A stretch of DNA of 49,555 nt from Candidatus Wolfebacteria bacterium (GTDB taxonomy: Bacteria > Patescibacteriota > Minisyncoccia > UBA6257 > UBA9933): the NCBI GenBank assembly GCA_016214005.1, contig JACRPK010000018.1, positions 1-49,555 of the forward strand, written 5' to 3'. This document shows, piece after piece, positions 38,487-46,975 of this stretch (within the stretch, counting starts at the first letter, position 1; each line of letters opens with the position of its first letter). Below the pieces are notes generated by a model. The model saw only the letters and a list, made by a program, of their open reading frames with translations, had not been told where the DNA came from and did not search any database. The position numbers and the translations under genes are program-made.

Positions 38487-39254
38487 TTAAATATATCCCG
38501 CTTGTTTAAGCCAATATTCATTTTCCCATTCCCAAAGTTTTTTTCCGCCTAAAAACGCTTTATAATCTTCCTGCCAATAGGGAAATTCTTTAAGTTCAAT
38601 TTCGCCGCGAAGTTCAGACCATCTGTGCTCGCATTTTTCATAATTAACGCCAATTTTTATTTTTGGAGGCCTTATTTTATCTCTGCCGCCCTTACTGCGA
38701 AGCGTAGCATTGCATTTTTGACAAATGCGATTTTGATCAATTCTTAAAATCCATCTTGTCTGAAGACTGGGGTATTGTTTATCCAAGGCCGCCATATAAG
38801 CTGATGTCTGAAGATTATAGTCTCTGTAAATGGCTTGAGAAGTTTTAATGTCTAAAACGCCGACCTTGCCGTCAATTAAAGCGAGCGTGTCTAATGTGCC
38901 GGCATAGCGATCATCATAATTAACCAATTGTTTTTCAACGTATTCTGGATCAACCTGGATATTTTTTTTATTTTGAAATTCCAAAAAAGCTTCAATGGAA
39001 GGGGCGATTGATGGATCTATTTCAGGGGATTGGCCAAGAAGAATTTTCTCAACAGCTTCGTGAATTAAAGTGCCTTCACTGGCGGATTTTTCTTTGATTG
39101 ATTCACCCTCGGCAAAACTATTAAGATCGGCATAAAATTTATATAAAGCCGGCTTGGCTTTGATTTCAACGATTTTTGTAACGCGGGGATACCAAGTGCC
39201 GTCAATTTCATAACCTGATAATTTTTTAAATTGTTCAATATTAGAGTAGTACAT
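38487..39254 (-). CDS. PD-(D/E)XK superfamily nuclease with a zinc-finger-like insert
   Basis: 255 residues with the Cas4/RecB-like nuclease pattern: GTLIHEAVE (histidine before the core, about 61-69), YAGTLDTLALIDGKVGVLDIKTSQ near 117-140 giving the D...DxK catalytic set, and QTSAYMAAL with the motif IV glutamine near 149. CQKCN and a later C-H (about 178-208) may bind metal. No CRISPR array, cas gene or AddAB/RecB partner is near. Its upstream region carries a perfect 18-bp inverted repeat. Function in DNA processing is likely; the pathway is unknown. Confidence 0.75.
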   Translation of the reverse strand: MYYSNIEQFKKLSGYEIDGTWYPRVTKIVEIKAKPALYKFYADLNSFAEGESIKEKSASEGTLIHEAVEKILLGQSPEIDPSIAPSIEAFLEFQNKKNIQVDPEYVEKQLVNYDDRYAGTLDTLALIDGKVGVLDIKTSQAIYRDYNLQTSAYMAALDKQYPSLQTRWILRIDQNRICQKCNATLRSKGGRDKIRPPKIKIGVNYEKCEHRWSELRGEIELKEFPYWQEDYKAFLGGKKLWEWENEYWLKQAGYI

Positions 39255-39272
39255 TGGGTTTTTGGATTACAC

Positions 39273-39340
39273 TATCTGTCGCACAAGGTATATTTTACGA
39301 CAGATAATTATATAATCATACATATCTGTCGTAAAATATA
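39273..39340. repeat. 18-bp perfect inverted repeat with an extra half-site, possible operator
   Basis: TATATTTTACGACAGATA (39289-39306) is perfectly inverted at 39323-39340, with a 16-base spacer. A further half-site TATCTGTCG occurs at 39273-39281. It lies directly upstream of the nuclease gene start and downstream of nothing on that strand, so operator or binding site fits better than terminator. Confidence 0.7.
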
Positions 39341-39415
39341 TGCCACATTTTACAACATTATTTAAAATAAATAACATCGCAAAATATGGCTTTATTTTAT
39401 ATATAAATTAATCTT

Positions 39416-39631
39416 CTATCTAATATACCCCATCAAAAATCTCACTAAATCAATGGTAAATTGTAATACGCTGCCAAAAATTCCGGAAAATATTCCCCAA
39501 AATCCGCCAAACAAATTCTTAAATACCATAAAAAGCCTGTCTGACATTAAAATAATCAAATCAAACAGCTCTTTGAGCTTATCAAGCATCGGTATCGCAT
39601 TTTTAATTTGTTCTATGTCCGGTAATGCCAT
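39416..39631 (-). CDS. 71-residue hydrophobic membrane protein
   Basis: Starts MALPDIEQIKNAIPMLDKLKELFDLI and continues as two hydrophobic amphipathic stretches (SDRLFMVFKNLFGGFWGIFSGIFGSVLQFTIDLVRFLMGYI). The gene lies one base downstream of the gltX stop in the same direction, so it is probably on the same transcript. The family is unknown to me; a small membrane-associated protein is all that can be said. Confidence 0.55.
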   Translation of the reverse strand: MALPDIEQIKNAIPMLDKLKELFDLIILMSDRLFMVFKNLFGGFWGIFSGIFGSVLQFTIDLVRFLMGYIR

Positions 39632-39632
39632 T

Positions 39633-41087
39633 TTACTTTAATTTAAACAAGGCGGTATCTATTCTTCTTAATGTTTCGGCTTTTTTAAGAATATCCATTA
39701 TCTCAAACGGTCCCGGTGAAGCTTTTTTACCGCTAAGAGCGGCTCGCAATGGCCATAATAACTCGCCCTTGCCGTATTTTTCAGTTAAAGGCGCGATAAC
39801 CGCCTCAAGCCTTTCTTTATCAAACTCTTTTTCATTAATTTTTTCAAGTTCTGATTTTAATAAATTAAGGTTATCGGCAATTCCATCAAAATTCATATTT
39901 TTCCAAATTAAAAGATCTTTATTATAATCCGACAATTCAAAAAAGAAATCCGCCAATTCTTTAAAATCCGATAATTTTTTAATTCTTTCTTTTTCAGCCG
40001 CTACGGCGCCCATTAAAATTGATTCATCAACGCGCCATTTTTCCGGAATAAAATTTTTAATCAATTCGGCTAATTTTTCAAGGTTCAAATTTTTAATATA
40101 TTGACCATTAAGCCAATCTAATTTTTCAACATCAAAAACCGCGCCGGATTTTTGAACTCGTTTAATATCAAATTCATCGATCAATTCTTCTGCGCTTAAA
40201 ACTTCCCTGTCATCTTGCGGATGCCAGCCAAGCAAAGCGATAAAATTTACAATAGCTTCTTTCAAATATCCGTTATCCCTGTAATCTTTAAGCGATGTGT
40301 CTAAATTCCTTTTAGACATCTTTTTCTTGCTTTTGTCAAGAATTAACGGCAAATGGGCGTATTGCGGATGATGAAATCCAAGCGCTTCTTGAATTAAAAT
40401 CTGTTTTGGCGTATTCGGCAAATGATCTTCGCCGCGGATAACATGGCTGATTTTCATATCATAATCGTCAACAGCCACGGCAAAATTATAAAGCGGCTCT
40501 GTCAGGCTTTTTGCAATAACAATATCGCCCATTAATCCAGCGTTAAATTTAACATTGCCGCGGATTAAGTCTTCAAATTCAATTTCTTGTTCCGGAGTTT
40601 TAAAACGTATTACTCCCCTTTCGCCTGCCTTAATTTTATTTTGAAATTCTTCAATTGAATATTTTCGACACTTGCCGCTGTATTTCGGCGCCAAATCTTT
40701 AGCCATCATTTCTTCTCTTTCTTTATCCAATTCTTCTTTCGAACAAAAACAATAATACGCTTTGCTTTCAGCTAATAATTTCTCTAAATATTTTTTGTAA
40801 ATTTCAGTTTTTTCAGATTGCCGATATGGACCAAAATTTCCACCAATATCAGGCCCCTCATCATAATCAAGCCCAAGCCATCTTAAACTTTCTAAAATAT
40901 CTTTTTCAAATTCTTTTTTTGAACGTTCAATATCCGTGTCTTCAAGGCGCAAAATAAATTTTCCCCCATGATTTTTGAGTTTTTTGGCAAAAAGCCAATT
41001 AAAAAGCGCGGTTCTTGCTCCGCCAATATGAAGCGGTCCGGTCGGGCTCGGCGCGAACCTAACGCGAACTTCATTATTCAATTTCAT
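39633..41087 (-). CDS. gltX: glutamyl-tRNA synthetase
   Basis: Class I synthetase. Rossmann-fold HIGH-type motif FAPSPTGPLHIGGARTALFNWLFA is at residues 11-34, HVIRGEDHLPNTPKQI near 215, and KMSKRN (KMSKS equivalent) near 258. An alpha-helical anticodon-binding domain completes 484 residues. Genomes of this type often use a non-discriminating GluRS together with GatCAB to make Gln-tRNA-Gln, but this cannot be judged here. The start overlaps the SIMPL-domain gene by 14 bases. Confidence 0.96.
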   Translation of the reverse strand: MKLNNEVRVRFAPSPTGPLHIGGARTALFNWLFAKKLKNHGGKFILRLEDTDIERSKKEFEKDILESLRWLGLDYDEGPDIGGNFGPYRQSEKTEIYKKYLEKLLAESKAYYCFCSKEELDKEREEMMAKDLAPKYSGKCRKYSIEEFQNKIKAGERGVIRFKTPEQEIEFEDLIRGNVKFNAGLMGDIVIAKSLTEPLYNFAVAVDDYDMKISHVIRGEDHLPNTPKQILIQEALGFHHPQYAHLPLILDKSKKKMSKRNLDTSLKDYRDNGYLKEAIVNFIALLGWHPQDDREVLSAEELIDEFDIKRVQKSGAVFDVEKLDWLNGQYIKNLNLEKLAELIKNFIPEKWRVDESILMGAVAAEKERIKKLSDFKELADFFFELSDYNKDLLIWKNMNFDGIADNLNLLKSELEKINEKEFDKERLEAVIAPLTEKYGKGELLWPLRAALSGKKASPGPFEIMDILKKAETLRRIDTALFKLK

Positions 41088-41856
41088 ATCTCAAAGTTAT
41101 ATTTACGATAATTTCTTGAGATCCGGGTTCAATAGTCGGAGCGGAAATTGCCACAGTTTCAAATGATTTTGCGGTAGAGACACCCATTCCATATCCATAA
41201 ACAGGCGTTGGTCCATTTTCTTCAATTGAAAGAAGTCTGCCCAAGCGGAAATCTCCTGATTTGGCGATATTTTCAGCTTTTTCTTTGGCTTTTTTAATTG
41301 CTTCTTCGCGGGCTTGATTTTGAATATTCGTTAAATTATCAATATCAAATGATAATTGTGAAACTTCATTGGCTCCATTTTTAACAACTCCGGAAACAAA
41401 ATCTCCTATTTTTGAAAAATCGCGAATTTTTACTGAAACGTTTTGAATAATTTTATATCCTACAATTTCAGCCGGCGGACAAGGCTGACTGCCGGTATTA
41501 TTTATCGGACAGCTATAATATTGATAACGCGGCTCTAAATTATAATTAAGAGTTTTAATGTCCTTAGCGTCAATCCCTCCAGATTTTAAAAATTCAATCG
41601 CTTGATTAGTTTTTTCGGTATTTTCTTTTTGAAGAGCTGCCATATCTTTCCCGCCCTCAGTGATAACGCTGAAAGAAAATTTGGCAATATCCGGTTTTGC
41701 CACTGCTTTTCCTTCGGCAGTCGCAGAAAAACTCCTAAAAGATGACGGCTGGATTGATTTTGAATAAGCGTCAGCATAAATAAAAGCCGCGTAAGCAAAT
41801 GTGATTAAAGCGAAAATCGACGCCATTCCTAAATAATTTTTAATTTTTTCTTTCAT
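41074..41856 (-). CDS. SIMPL-domain (DUF541) envelope protein
   Basis: 260 residues with an N-terminal membrane helix (about 9-31), then SFSATAEGKAVAKPDIAKFSFSV, the characteristic opening of the SIMPL/DUF541 domain, KTLNYNLEPRYQY, VKIRDFSKIGDFVSGVVKNGANEVSQLSFDIDN and IKKAKEKAENIAKSGDFRLGRLLSI. Two cysteines flank a GSQPCPP loop. Members form membrane-associated oligomers in bacteria; the biochemical role is unclear. It is translationally coupled to gltX. Confidence 0.88.
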   Translation of the reverse strand: MKEKIKNYLGMASIFALITFAYAAFIYADAYSKSIQPSSFRSFSATAEGKAVAKPDIAKFSFSVITEGGKDMAALQKENTEKTNQAIEFLKSGGIDAKDIKTLNYNLEPRYQYYSCPINNTGSQPCPPAEIVGYKIIQNVSVKIRDFSKIGDFVSGVVKNGANEVSQLSFDIDNLTNIQNQAREEAIKKAKEKAENIAKSGDFRLGRLLSIEENGPTPVYGYGMGVSTAKSFETVAISAPTIEPGSQEIIVNITLRYEIE

Positions 41857-41871
41857 ATTTTTTTATTTTTA

Positions 41872-42393
41872 TTATTCGACGATTTCTATTTCTTTTTCAA
41901 ATTTTGTGGCATATCCGATTATTTTTAATTTTAACTTATATTTCCCCGGTTGATCAAAAATTAATTTTTCCCAAGGCAAAAACGAAGCGCCACGAAGTTC
42001 ATATGGAGCAAGAATAATATTATCGTTATTTTTGCATTGTATATAAGATGATACCTTCAAATGCCGCCATTTATCATTTTCCAATTTATATATTTCAAGC
42101 GGCTCATTCGGGCATTCATTTTCAATTTTGAAAGTTTCTTCGGTTTTATTTTGGACGCCAAAGAAAATTTCTTCCCCGACCTTATAGGAATTTTTGTCCG
42201 TTATTACTTCAAGGCTGTTTTCCGGCAAATTAGGCAAGAAGAAGCCGGAAATTAATTCTTCCGAAGATTCTCCGGCGTCTTTTAAAGCTAGATTTGTTTT
42301 TTCCGATAAATTAATAAATTTCCAAATAACCAATAAAACAGCCGCAAGAATCACTAATATTATCAAAACCATTGGCGCTATTTTTTTAATCAT
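41872..42393 (-). CDS. membrane-anchored Ig-like-fold protein
   Basis: 173 residues, not in a family I can name with confidence. A membrane helix at 5-26 is followed by a predicted all-beta domain: LEVITDKNSYKVGEEIFFGVQNKTEETFKIEN, then GASFLPWEKLIFDQPGKYKLKLKI, a pattern like BsuPI/Ig-type domains of exported proteins. One N-terminal cluster and two cysteines (ECPNEP, IQCKNN) could form a disulfide. It lies two bases after the ferric-reductase-like gene and belongs to the same operon. Confidence 0.6.
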   Translation of the reverse strand: MIKKIAPMVLIILVILAAVLLVIWKFINLSEKTNLALKDAGESSEELISGFFLPNLPENSLEVITDKNSYKVGEEIFFGVQNKTEETFKIENECPNEPLEIYKLENDKWRHLKVSSYIQCKNNDNIILAPYELRGASFLPWEKLIFDQPGKYKLKLKIIGYATKFEKEIEIVE

Positions 42394-42395
42394 AA

Positions 42396-43664
42396 TTATA
42401 ATGAAAACGATTCTTTCCTGATATTTTTCAATTTTACGCCATTTTTAATTAAATATCCAGCCATTATTTCCATAAATTTCGGCGGACCGCATAAAAAGAA
42501 AATTTTTCCGGAAAATTGATTATTTAAAATTTTTCGCAATAATTCTTCGTTGATAAAGCCCTGATAAAAATTGCACCCTTCATTGCCGGCCAATTTTTCA
42601 TCAGTAATCGCAAAATAAGGCTTAAAATTGACATTTTTAGCAGAAAGCGCCTGAATTTCATCTAAAAATAAAGCTCCTGCCACGCTTCTATTGCTGTAAA
42701 TAAGCGCCATTTTATTGCTTAAATTTTTATCAGCGGCGTATTCAAAGGCGCTCATAAAGGGCGTGATTCCAATGCCGCCGGCAATAAAAACGATATTTTC
42801 CATTTTATTTTCATTAAAAACAAAATCCCCGCGCGGACCCTTCACATTTATTCTATCCCCTATTTTTATTTTAGAAATTTTTTGTGTAAAATCGCCTAAA
42901 ATTCTTATGCCAAGTTTAAATGATTGTCTATTTAATGGCGAACTGGCAATGGAAAATCTGTATTTTTTGAAAAATTTTTTATCTTCCGGAATCGAAATTG
43001 AAACATATTGCCCTGACTTAAATTTAAAAATATCTCCTCCGTCGTTTCGTCCGATTTCTAAAATTATCGCGTCAGTTGTCGGTTTATAAATATTTTTCAC
43101 AATATATTCATATTCTTTTTCGAATTTCCAATAAAATATTCTGTATAAAGTTAAAATTGAAGCGATAATTCCGGTTATCCAATAAATTTCGGAAATTAAA
43201 TATTCATTGGTATCGGTGCCAATTAAAACGCCGTGAAGAAAAATAATAAAAAATGCCGGATAAGACAAATAATGCAAAAATCTCCATAATCTCGGCGCTT
43301 TAAATCTAAAAAACAAAGAACTTATAATTATAAATAAAAACAAATAAAATCCGATAATTCCAAGGGCGAAATTAATGCCGGCGGATTGGCTGGCAAACGG
43401 CACCAATAAATCAGCAATCCCCAATTTCAAAGTTTGATCAAAAAACAAAAATATTAAATGAACCAATATCATTGCCCATGCGGAAATGGAAATATGCTTG
43501 TGAATCGCCAAAACTTTTTCAGAGCGCAAAAATTTAGAACTCAAACCTGTATAAAGTCCGATGCCGGAGATAGTCGATAAAAACAAAAAAATATAGCCAG
43601 CCAAGCCGGAGGCTCTTATTGCATACCATATCCATGGGATTTTAGCGCTGATTAAATATTCCAT
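42396..43664 (-). CDS. ferric reductase-like transmembrane flavoprotein
   Basis: 422 residues. The N-terminal 190 residues form about six membrane helices of the ferric-reductase-like type with spaced histidines that can bind haem (AIHKHISISAWAMILVHLIF, LWRFLHYLSYPAFFIIFLHGVLIGTD). The cytoplasmic half is a ferredoxin-NADP reductase module: FAD-binding FSIASSPLNRQSFKLGIRI near 231, GPRGDFVF, and nucleotide-binding IAGGIGITPFMSAFEYA near 290, FLCGPPKFMEIM near the end. Predicted to move electrons from NAD(P)H across the membrane. It overlaps apbE by 13 bases, suggesting a flavin-based electron-transfer unit. Confidence 0.85.
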   Translation of the reverse strand: MEYLISAKIPWIWYAIRASGLAGYIFLFLSTISGIGLYTGLSSKFLRSEKVLAIHKHISISAWAMILVHLIFLFFDQTLKLGIADLLVPFASQSAGINFALGIIGFYLFLFIIISSLFFRFKAPRLWRFLHYLSYPAFFIIFLHGVLIGTDTNEYLISEIYWITGIIASILTLYRIFYWKFEKEYEYIVKNIYKPTTDAIILEIGRNDGGDIFKFKSGQYVSISIPEDKKFFKKYRFSIASSPLNRQSFKLGIRILGDFTQKISKIKIGDRINVKGPRGDFVFNENKMENIVFIAGGIGITPFMSAFEYAADKNLSNKMALIYSNRSVAGALFLDEIQALSAKNVNFKPYFAITDEKLAGNEGCNFYQGFINEELLRKILNNQFSGKIFFLCGPPKFMEIMAGYLIKNGVKLKNIRKESFSL

Positions 43665-44593
43665 TTTGCTGATTTATAAAAATTAAAACCTTTATCTATT
43701 ATAAGACACTCCGCCTCATTTCGTCTGTTGATAAATTCAAGCCCCTTTTTTGTTTCCATAATCACGATTGATTTTGCGAAAATATCCGCGCTCGCGGCAT
43801 TATTGCTGATAACCGTTGCTAATAATACGTCGCTTTCGGCCGGCAACCCGCTTTTTGAATCAATTATATGATGGAAATTAATGCCATTGATTGTCCAATT
43901 TCGTTTTGAAATTCCCGAAGTCGCGACAGCCGCTTTTTTATTTTTAATTTCTATTGATATGGCGTTTTTGGCTAAATCAAACGGATTTTGAATATCAATT
44001 TGCCAATTTTTCCCATTGTTTTTACCCGACAAAAACATATCGCCGCCGATTGAAATCCAAAAATCACTGAAATATTTTTTAAATTCATCGGCAATTAAAT
44101 CAACAACATATCCTTTGCCGATTCCGCCAAAATCAATTTTCAAATTTTCCGGTTTTTTAATAATTAACTTTTTTTCGTCAATTATTAAATCGCTCAAATC
44201 AGATTTTTTTGAAAAATTTTCTTTGATTTTTTTAAGATTAAAATCCGGCAAATTTAAATTTCTATCCAATAAATCAAAACTTTTGTTGTAGCCGATATTT
44301 TCCAAAATTTCAGCGATTGTCGGATCAAAAATTCCATTCGTTATTTTATGAAACTCAAAACATTTTTTAAAAATATCAATCATTATCGGGCTGGCATAAA
44401 AATCGCCGCTTTTCAGATTATTAAATTCAGAAAGCTCGCTGTTTTTTTTAAATCTGCTGAACTTATTTTCAAAATCTTCAAGCGTTTTTTTCGCCCAATT
44501 TATTTTTTCTTCGGCAAAAATCTTATTCTTAAAAGCAATAAAAATCTCCGCATCTGTTCCAAGCGATTTTATTTTTTCAAAAACAAATTCCAT
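43652..44593 (-). CDS. apbE: FAD:protein FMN transferase (ApbE family)
   Basis: Attaches FMN covalently to Ser/Thr of target flavoproteins. Recognisable parts are FSRFKKNSELSEFNN near residue 45, DPTIAEILENIGY near 101, KIDFGGIGKGYVVDLIADEF near 153 (flavin binding), AVATSGISKRNW near 222 and HHIIDSKSGLPAESDVLLATVISNNAASADIFAKSI (Mg and active-site region). Length 313 is typical, but there is no clear lipobox or signal peptide. Coupled to the ferric-reductase-like gene; no FMN-binding acceptor domain was seen in neighbours. Confidence 0.9.
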   Translation of the reverse strand: MEFVFEKIKSLGTDAEIFIAFKNKIFAEEKINWAKKTLEDFENKFSRFKKNSELSEFNNLKSGDFYASPIMIDIFKKCFEFHKITNGIFDPTIAEILENIGYNKSFDLLDRNLNLPDFNLKKIKENFSKKSDLSDLIIDEKKLIIKKPENLKIDFGGIGKGYVVDLIADEFKKYFSDFWISIGGDMFLSGKNNGKNWQIDIQNPFDLAKNAISIEIKNKKAAVATSGISKRNWTINGINFHHIIDSKSGLPAESDVLLATVISNNAASADIFAKSIVIMETKKGLEFINRRNEAECLIIDKGFNFYKSAKWNI

Positions 44594-44598
44594 TAAAT

Positions 44599-44901
44599 TT
44601 ACGACAATATTGTTCGCGGTTGAGGAATAATTCGCTGGGGAGCCGGCTGGGCAACTTGCTGTTTCAGTTGAGTCTGCGGTTGCGGCAAAATTTTCTGGCC
44701 CGATTGCGCGGCTTGTTTGAAAATCTCCTGTTGTTGCGCCAATTCCTGCTTTAGCCTATCAGCTTCCTCTTTTGAGCGATTTTGAAATAATTTTTTATTA
44801 ATAGCTTTTTCCTGGTCAGCCTGATAAACATAAATTAAAAAAAACACAAAAATAAGCGTCGGCGCCATTATTAAAAATATAAAATTTAAAATTTTTCGCA
44901 T
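44599..44901 (-). CDS. small membrane protein with Gln/Pro-rich tail
   Basis: 100 residues: a membrane helix (about 5-26), a charged helical segment with KEEADRLKQELAQQQEIFKQAAQ and a Gln/Pro-rich tail (QPQTQLKQQVAQPAPQRIIPQPR). I do not recognise it. It lies between rsmE and apbE, same strand, with very short gaps, so it is likely co-transcribed. A membrane tether or stalk is possible. Confidence 0.55.
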   Translation of the reverse strand: MRKILNFIFLIMAPTLIFVFFLIYVYQADQEKAINKKLFQNRSKEEADRLKQELAQQQEIFKQAAQSGQKILPQPQTQLKQQVAQPAPQRIIPQPRTILS

Positions 44902-44913
44902 TTTAAAATTATA

Positions 44914-45627
44914 TTAAATAAATTTATTCACGGCAATATAAGAAGCCGCAATTGCCGCTGTTTCAGCTCGTAAAACAAGGCTGCCAAGGCTTTTTATTTT
45001 AAAATTTCCGCTTTTTTTAATCATTGCGAGTTCATTTTCGCTCCATCCGCCTTCCGGACCGATGAATATGCCGATTTTTTGATTTTCTTTCTGCTGATTT
45101 TCTTGATCAATTTTTTCTCCGTTAATGTTAAAAAATAAATTCAAATTATTTTTGCTGGCGTTTTTAACGGCGTCTTCAAAATTTATCGCTGATTGCAAAA
45201 TCGGCAATTCTCCCCTGTCCGATTGTTCGGCCGCCTCCTTAATAATTTTTTCCATTCTGTCTGATTTAAAACTCAATTTTATTGTTCGCTCGGAAATAAT
45301 CGGAACAATTTCTTTAATTCCAATTTCCGTGGCTTTTTGAACAATTAATTCAAAATTTTCTTTTTTTAAAATCGCGCAATAAAGAATAACGTAATTTTTT
45401 GGCTCATTTTCATTTTTATAAACTTTTTCTATTTTAATTTTAACTAAATTTTTTGATAAAAAATCGATGACTCCGAATGCCTCGTTTGAATTGCCGTCGC
45501 ATAAAATAATTTTATCGCCGCTTTTTAACCTTAAAACATTTTTAAGTTGATTTAAAATATTTTTGTCAAAAATTTCAATCTGTGATAAATTTAAATCAAA
45601 ATTTCCAAAAAATCTGTGTAATTTCAT
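44914..45627 (-). CDS. rsmE: 16S rRNA m3U1498 methyltransferase RsmE
   Basis: SPOUT methyltransferase for helix 44 of 16S rRNA. An N-terminal PUA-like domain (HRFFGNFDLN..., NVLRLKSGDKIILCDG) precedes the knotted domain: KATEIGIKEIVPIISERTIK, AAEQSDRGELPIL, IGIFIGPEGGWSENELAMI and KSLGSLVLRAETAAIAA, the deep-knot SAM-binding motif. I start at the ATG giving MKLHRFF, as in the family, rather than at an ATG 27 bases upstream. Confidence 0.94.
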   Translation of the reverse strand: MKLHRFFGNFDLNLSQIEIFDKNILNQLKNVLRLKSGDKIILCDGNSNEAFGVIDFLSKNLVKIKIEKVYKNENEPKNYVILYCAILKKENFELIVQKATEIGIKEIVPIISERTIKLSFKSDRMEKIIKEAAEQSDRGELPILQSAINFEDAVKNASKNNLNLFFNINGEKIDQENQQKENQKIGIFIGPEGGWSENELAMIKKSGNFKIKSLGSLVLRAETAAIAASYIAVNKFI

Positions 45628-45787
45628 ATCCAAATATAATATAACAAAATACAAAAAAATCTATCAGAAAATATTTTTTGCCTATATTTCTTATACTCAA
45701 ATCTCAATAATTTATATCTTCGCTCCAACAGGCTGGCTATGGAAAAAATTTTATTGAAGATAAATATGAGTAAAAAAAATTTTCTGA

Positions 45788-45793
45788 TATAAT
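45788..45793 (+). promoter_or_regulatory. -10 box of thiI, near-leaderless
   Basis: TATAAT ends 9 bases before the ATG. No convincing -35. Confidence 0.4.
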
Positions 45794-45802
45794 TAATCTA
45801 TT

Positions 45803-46954
45803 ATGAATCACATTGTTTGTCATTATTCGGAAATCGCTTTAAAAAAAGGCAATCGTCAATTTTTTGAAGAAAAACTGATTAAAAACATAAAAAATACCTT
45901 GCCGGGGGGTTCTTTTGAATCAATAAAAATGGTTTCCGGAAGAGTTGTTATAAAATTAACGCTAAACTCTGATAAGCAAAAAATCACGGAAAATCTTAAA
46001 AAAGTTTTCGGAATTTCCAATTTTTCTTTTGCTCAAATTGCCGAAAATGACATCAGAATAATCCAAAAAACCGCTTTAGAAATTTTAAAAAACAAGAAAT
46101 TCAAAACTTTTAAAATTTCCGCTAAACGCGGCAATAAAAATTTTCCGCTTAATTCCCAGCAAATAAACGAAAAAGTCGGAGAATTTATTTTAAACAAAAT
46201 AAAAAATATAAAAGTTAATCTTGATAATCCGGAAGCGATTTGTTTTGTTGAAATTGCCGGCAATCAATCTTATTTATATTGCGAAAAAATAAAAGGACCG
46301 GGCGGGTTGCCTTCCGGCACAAGCGGAAAAATTTGCGTTTTGCTTTCCGGTGGCATTGATTCCCCTGTTGCCGCTTACAGAATAATGCGCCGCGGAGCGC
46401 AAGCAATTTTCTGTCATTTTCACAGCTATCCGCAAACAAACGCCGCTTCAATCGAAAAAATAAAAACTATCGTAAAAATTCTTGAACAATATCAAGGTAA
46501 AAGCAAACTTTATCTAATTCCATTTTTAGACGTTCAAAAAGAAATTTTTAAAAAAGCGCCGGAAAAATTGCGGGTTGTGTTATATCGCCGGTTTATGTTA
46601 AAAATCGCTGGAAAAATCGCTCAAAAAGAAGGCGCCTTGGCGCTTGCAACCGGAGACAGCCTCGGGCAAGTGGCATCGCAAACTTTGGAAAATATCAGCG
46701 CTATAAACGAAGCCGCGAATATTCCGATTTTCCGGCCGCTTATCGGGATGGATAAAGAAGAAATAATAAAAGAAGCAAGAGTTATCGGAACTTACGAAAT
46801 TTCAATCCAGCCGCATGAAGATTGCTGTTCATTATTTATTCCAAACCATCCAGAAACAAAAGCGTCTTTAAAAGATGTAAAAATCGCCGAAAAAAAATTA
46901 ACCGCGTCAAAACTCATTAATGCCGCTGTTAAAAATTCTGTTTTAAATAATTAA
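45803..46954 (+). CDS. thiI: tRNA 4-thiouridine synthetase ThiI, without rhodanese domain
   Basis: Makes s4U8 in tRNA. N-terminal NFLD-THUMP region (residues about 5-165, HYSEIALKKGNRQFFEEKL and PEAICFVEIAGNQSYLY) is followed by the PP-loop AMP-forming domain LLSGGIDSPVAAYRIMRRGA near 176, ATGDSLGQVASQTLENI near 275 and HEDCCSLFIPNHP near 338. It ends at 383 with no C-terminal rhodanese domain, as in many Gram-positive and archaeal enzymes, so sulfur delivery must be through another route. No iscS/nifZ is adjacent. Confidence 0.95.
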   Translation: MNHIVCHYSEIALKKGNRQFFEEKLIKNIKNTLPGGSFESIKMVSGRVVIKLTLNSDKQKITENLKKVFGISNFSFAQIAENDIRIIQKTALEILKNKKFKTFKISAKRGNKNFPLNSQQINEKVGEFILNKIKNIKVNLDNPEAICFVEIAGNQSYLYCEKIKGPGGLPSGTSGKICVLLSGGIDSPVAAYRIMRRGAQAIFCHFHSYPQTNAASIEKIKTIVKILEQYQGKSKLYLIPFLDVQKEIFKKAPEKLRVVLYRRFMLKIAGKIAQKEGALALATGDSLGQVASQTLENISAINEAANIPIFRPLIGMDKEEIIKEARVIGTYEISIQPHEDCCSLFIPNHPETKASLKDVKIAEKKLTASKLINAAVKNSVLNN

Positions 46955-46963
46955 AAAATTTGA

Positions 46964-46969
46964 TAGAAT
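46964..46969 (+). promoter_or_regulatory. -10-like box upstream of queF
   Basis: TAGAAT ends 6 bases before the ATG; the -35 region is poor. The gene may instead be read through from thiI. Confidence 0.3.
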
Positions 46970-46975
46970 ATTTTT

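Noticed and set aside
38487-39254. PD-(D/E)XK gene as cas4
   Set aside because: Catalytic core is similar, but the four-cysteine iron-sulfur pattern of Cas4 is not seen and there is no cas1/cas2 or repeat array.
39289-39340. 18-bp inverted repeat as a XerCD dif site
   Set aside because: The arms are too long and the 16-base spacer does not fit the 11-6-11 layout of dif.
45563-45757. 64-codon forward frame between rsmE and thiI
   Set aside because: It begins inside the rsmE coding region on the other strand and consists of low-complexity Ile/Lys/Tyr sequence with no start signal.
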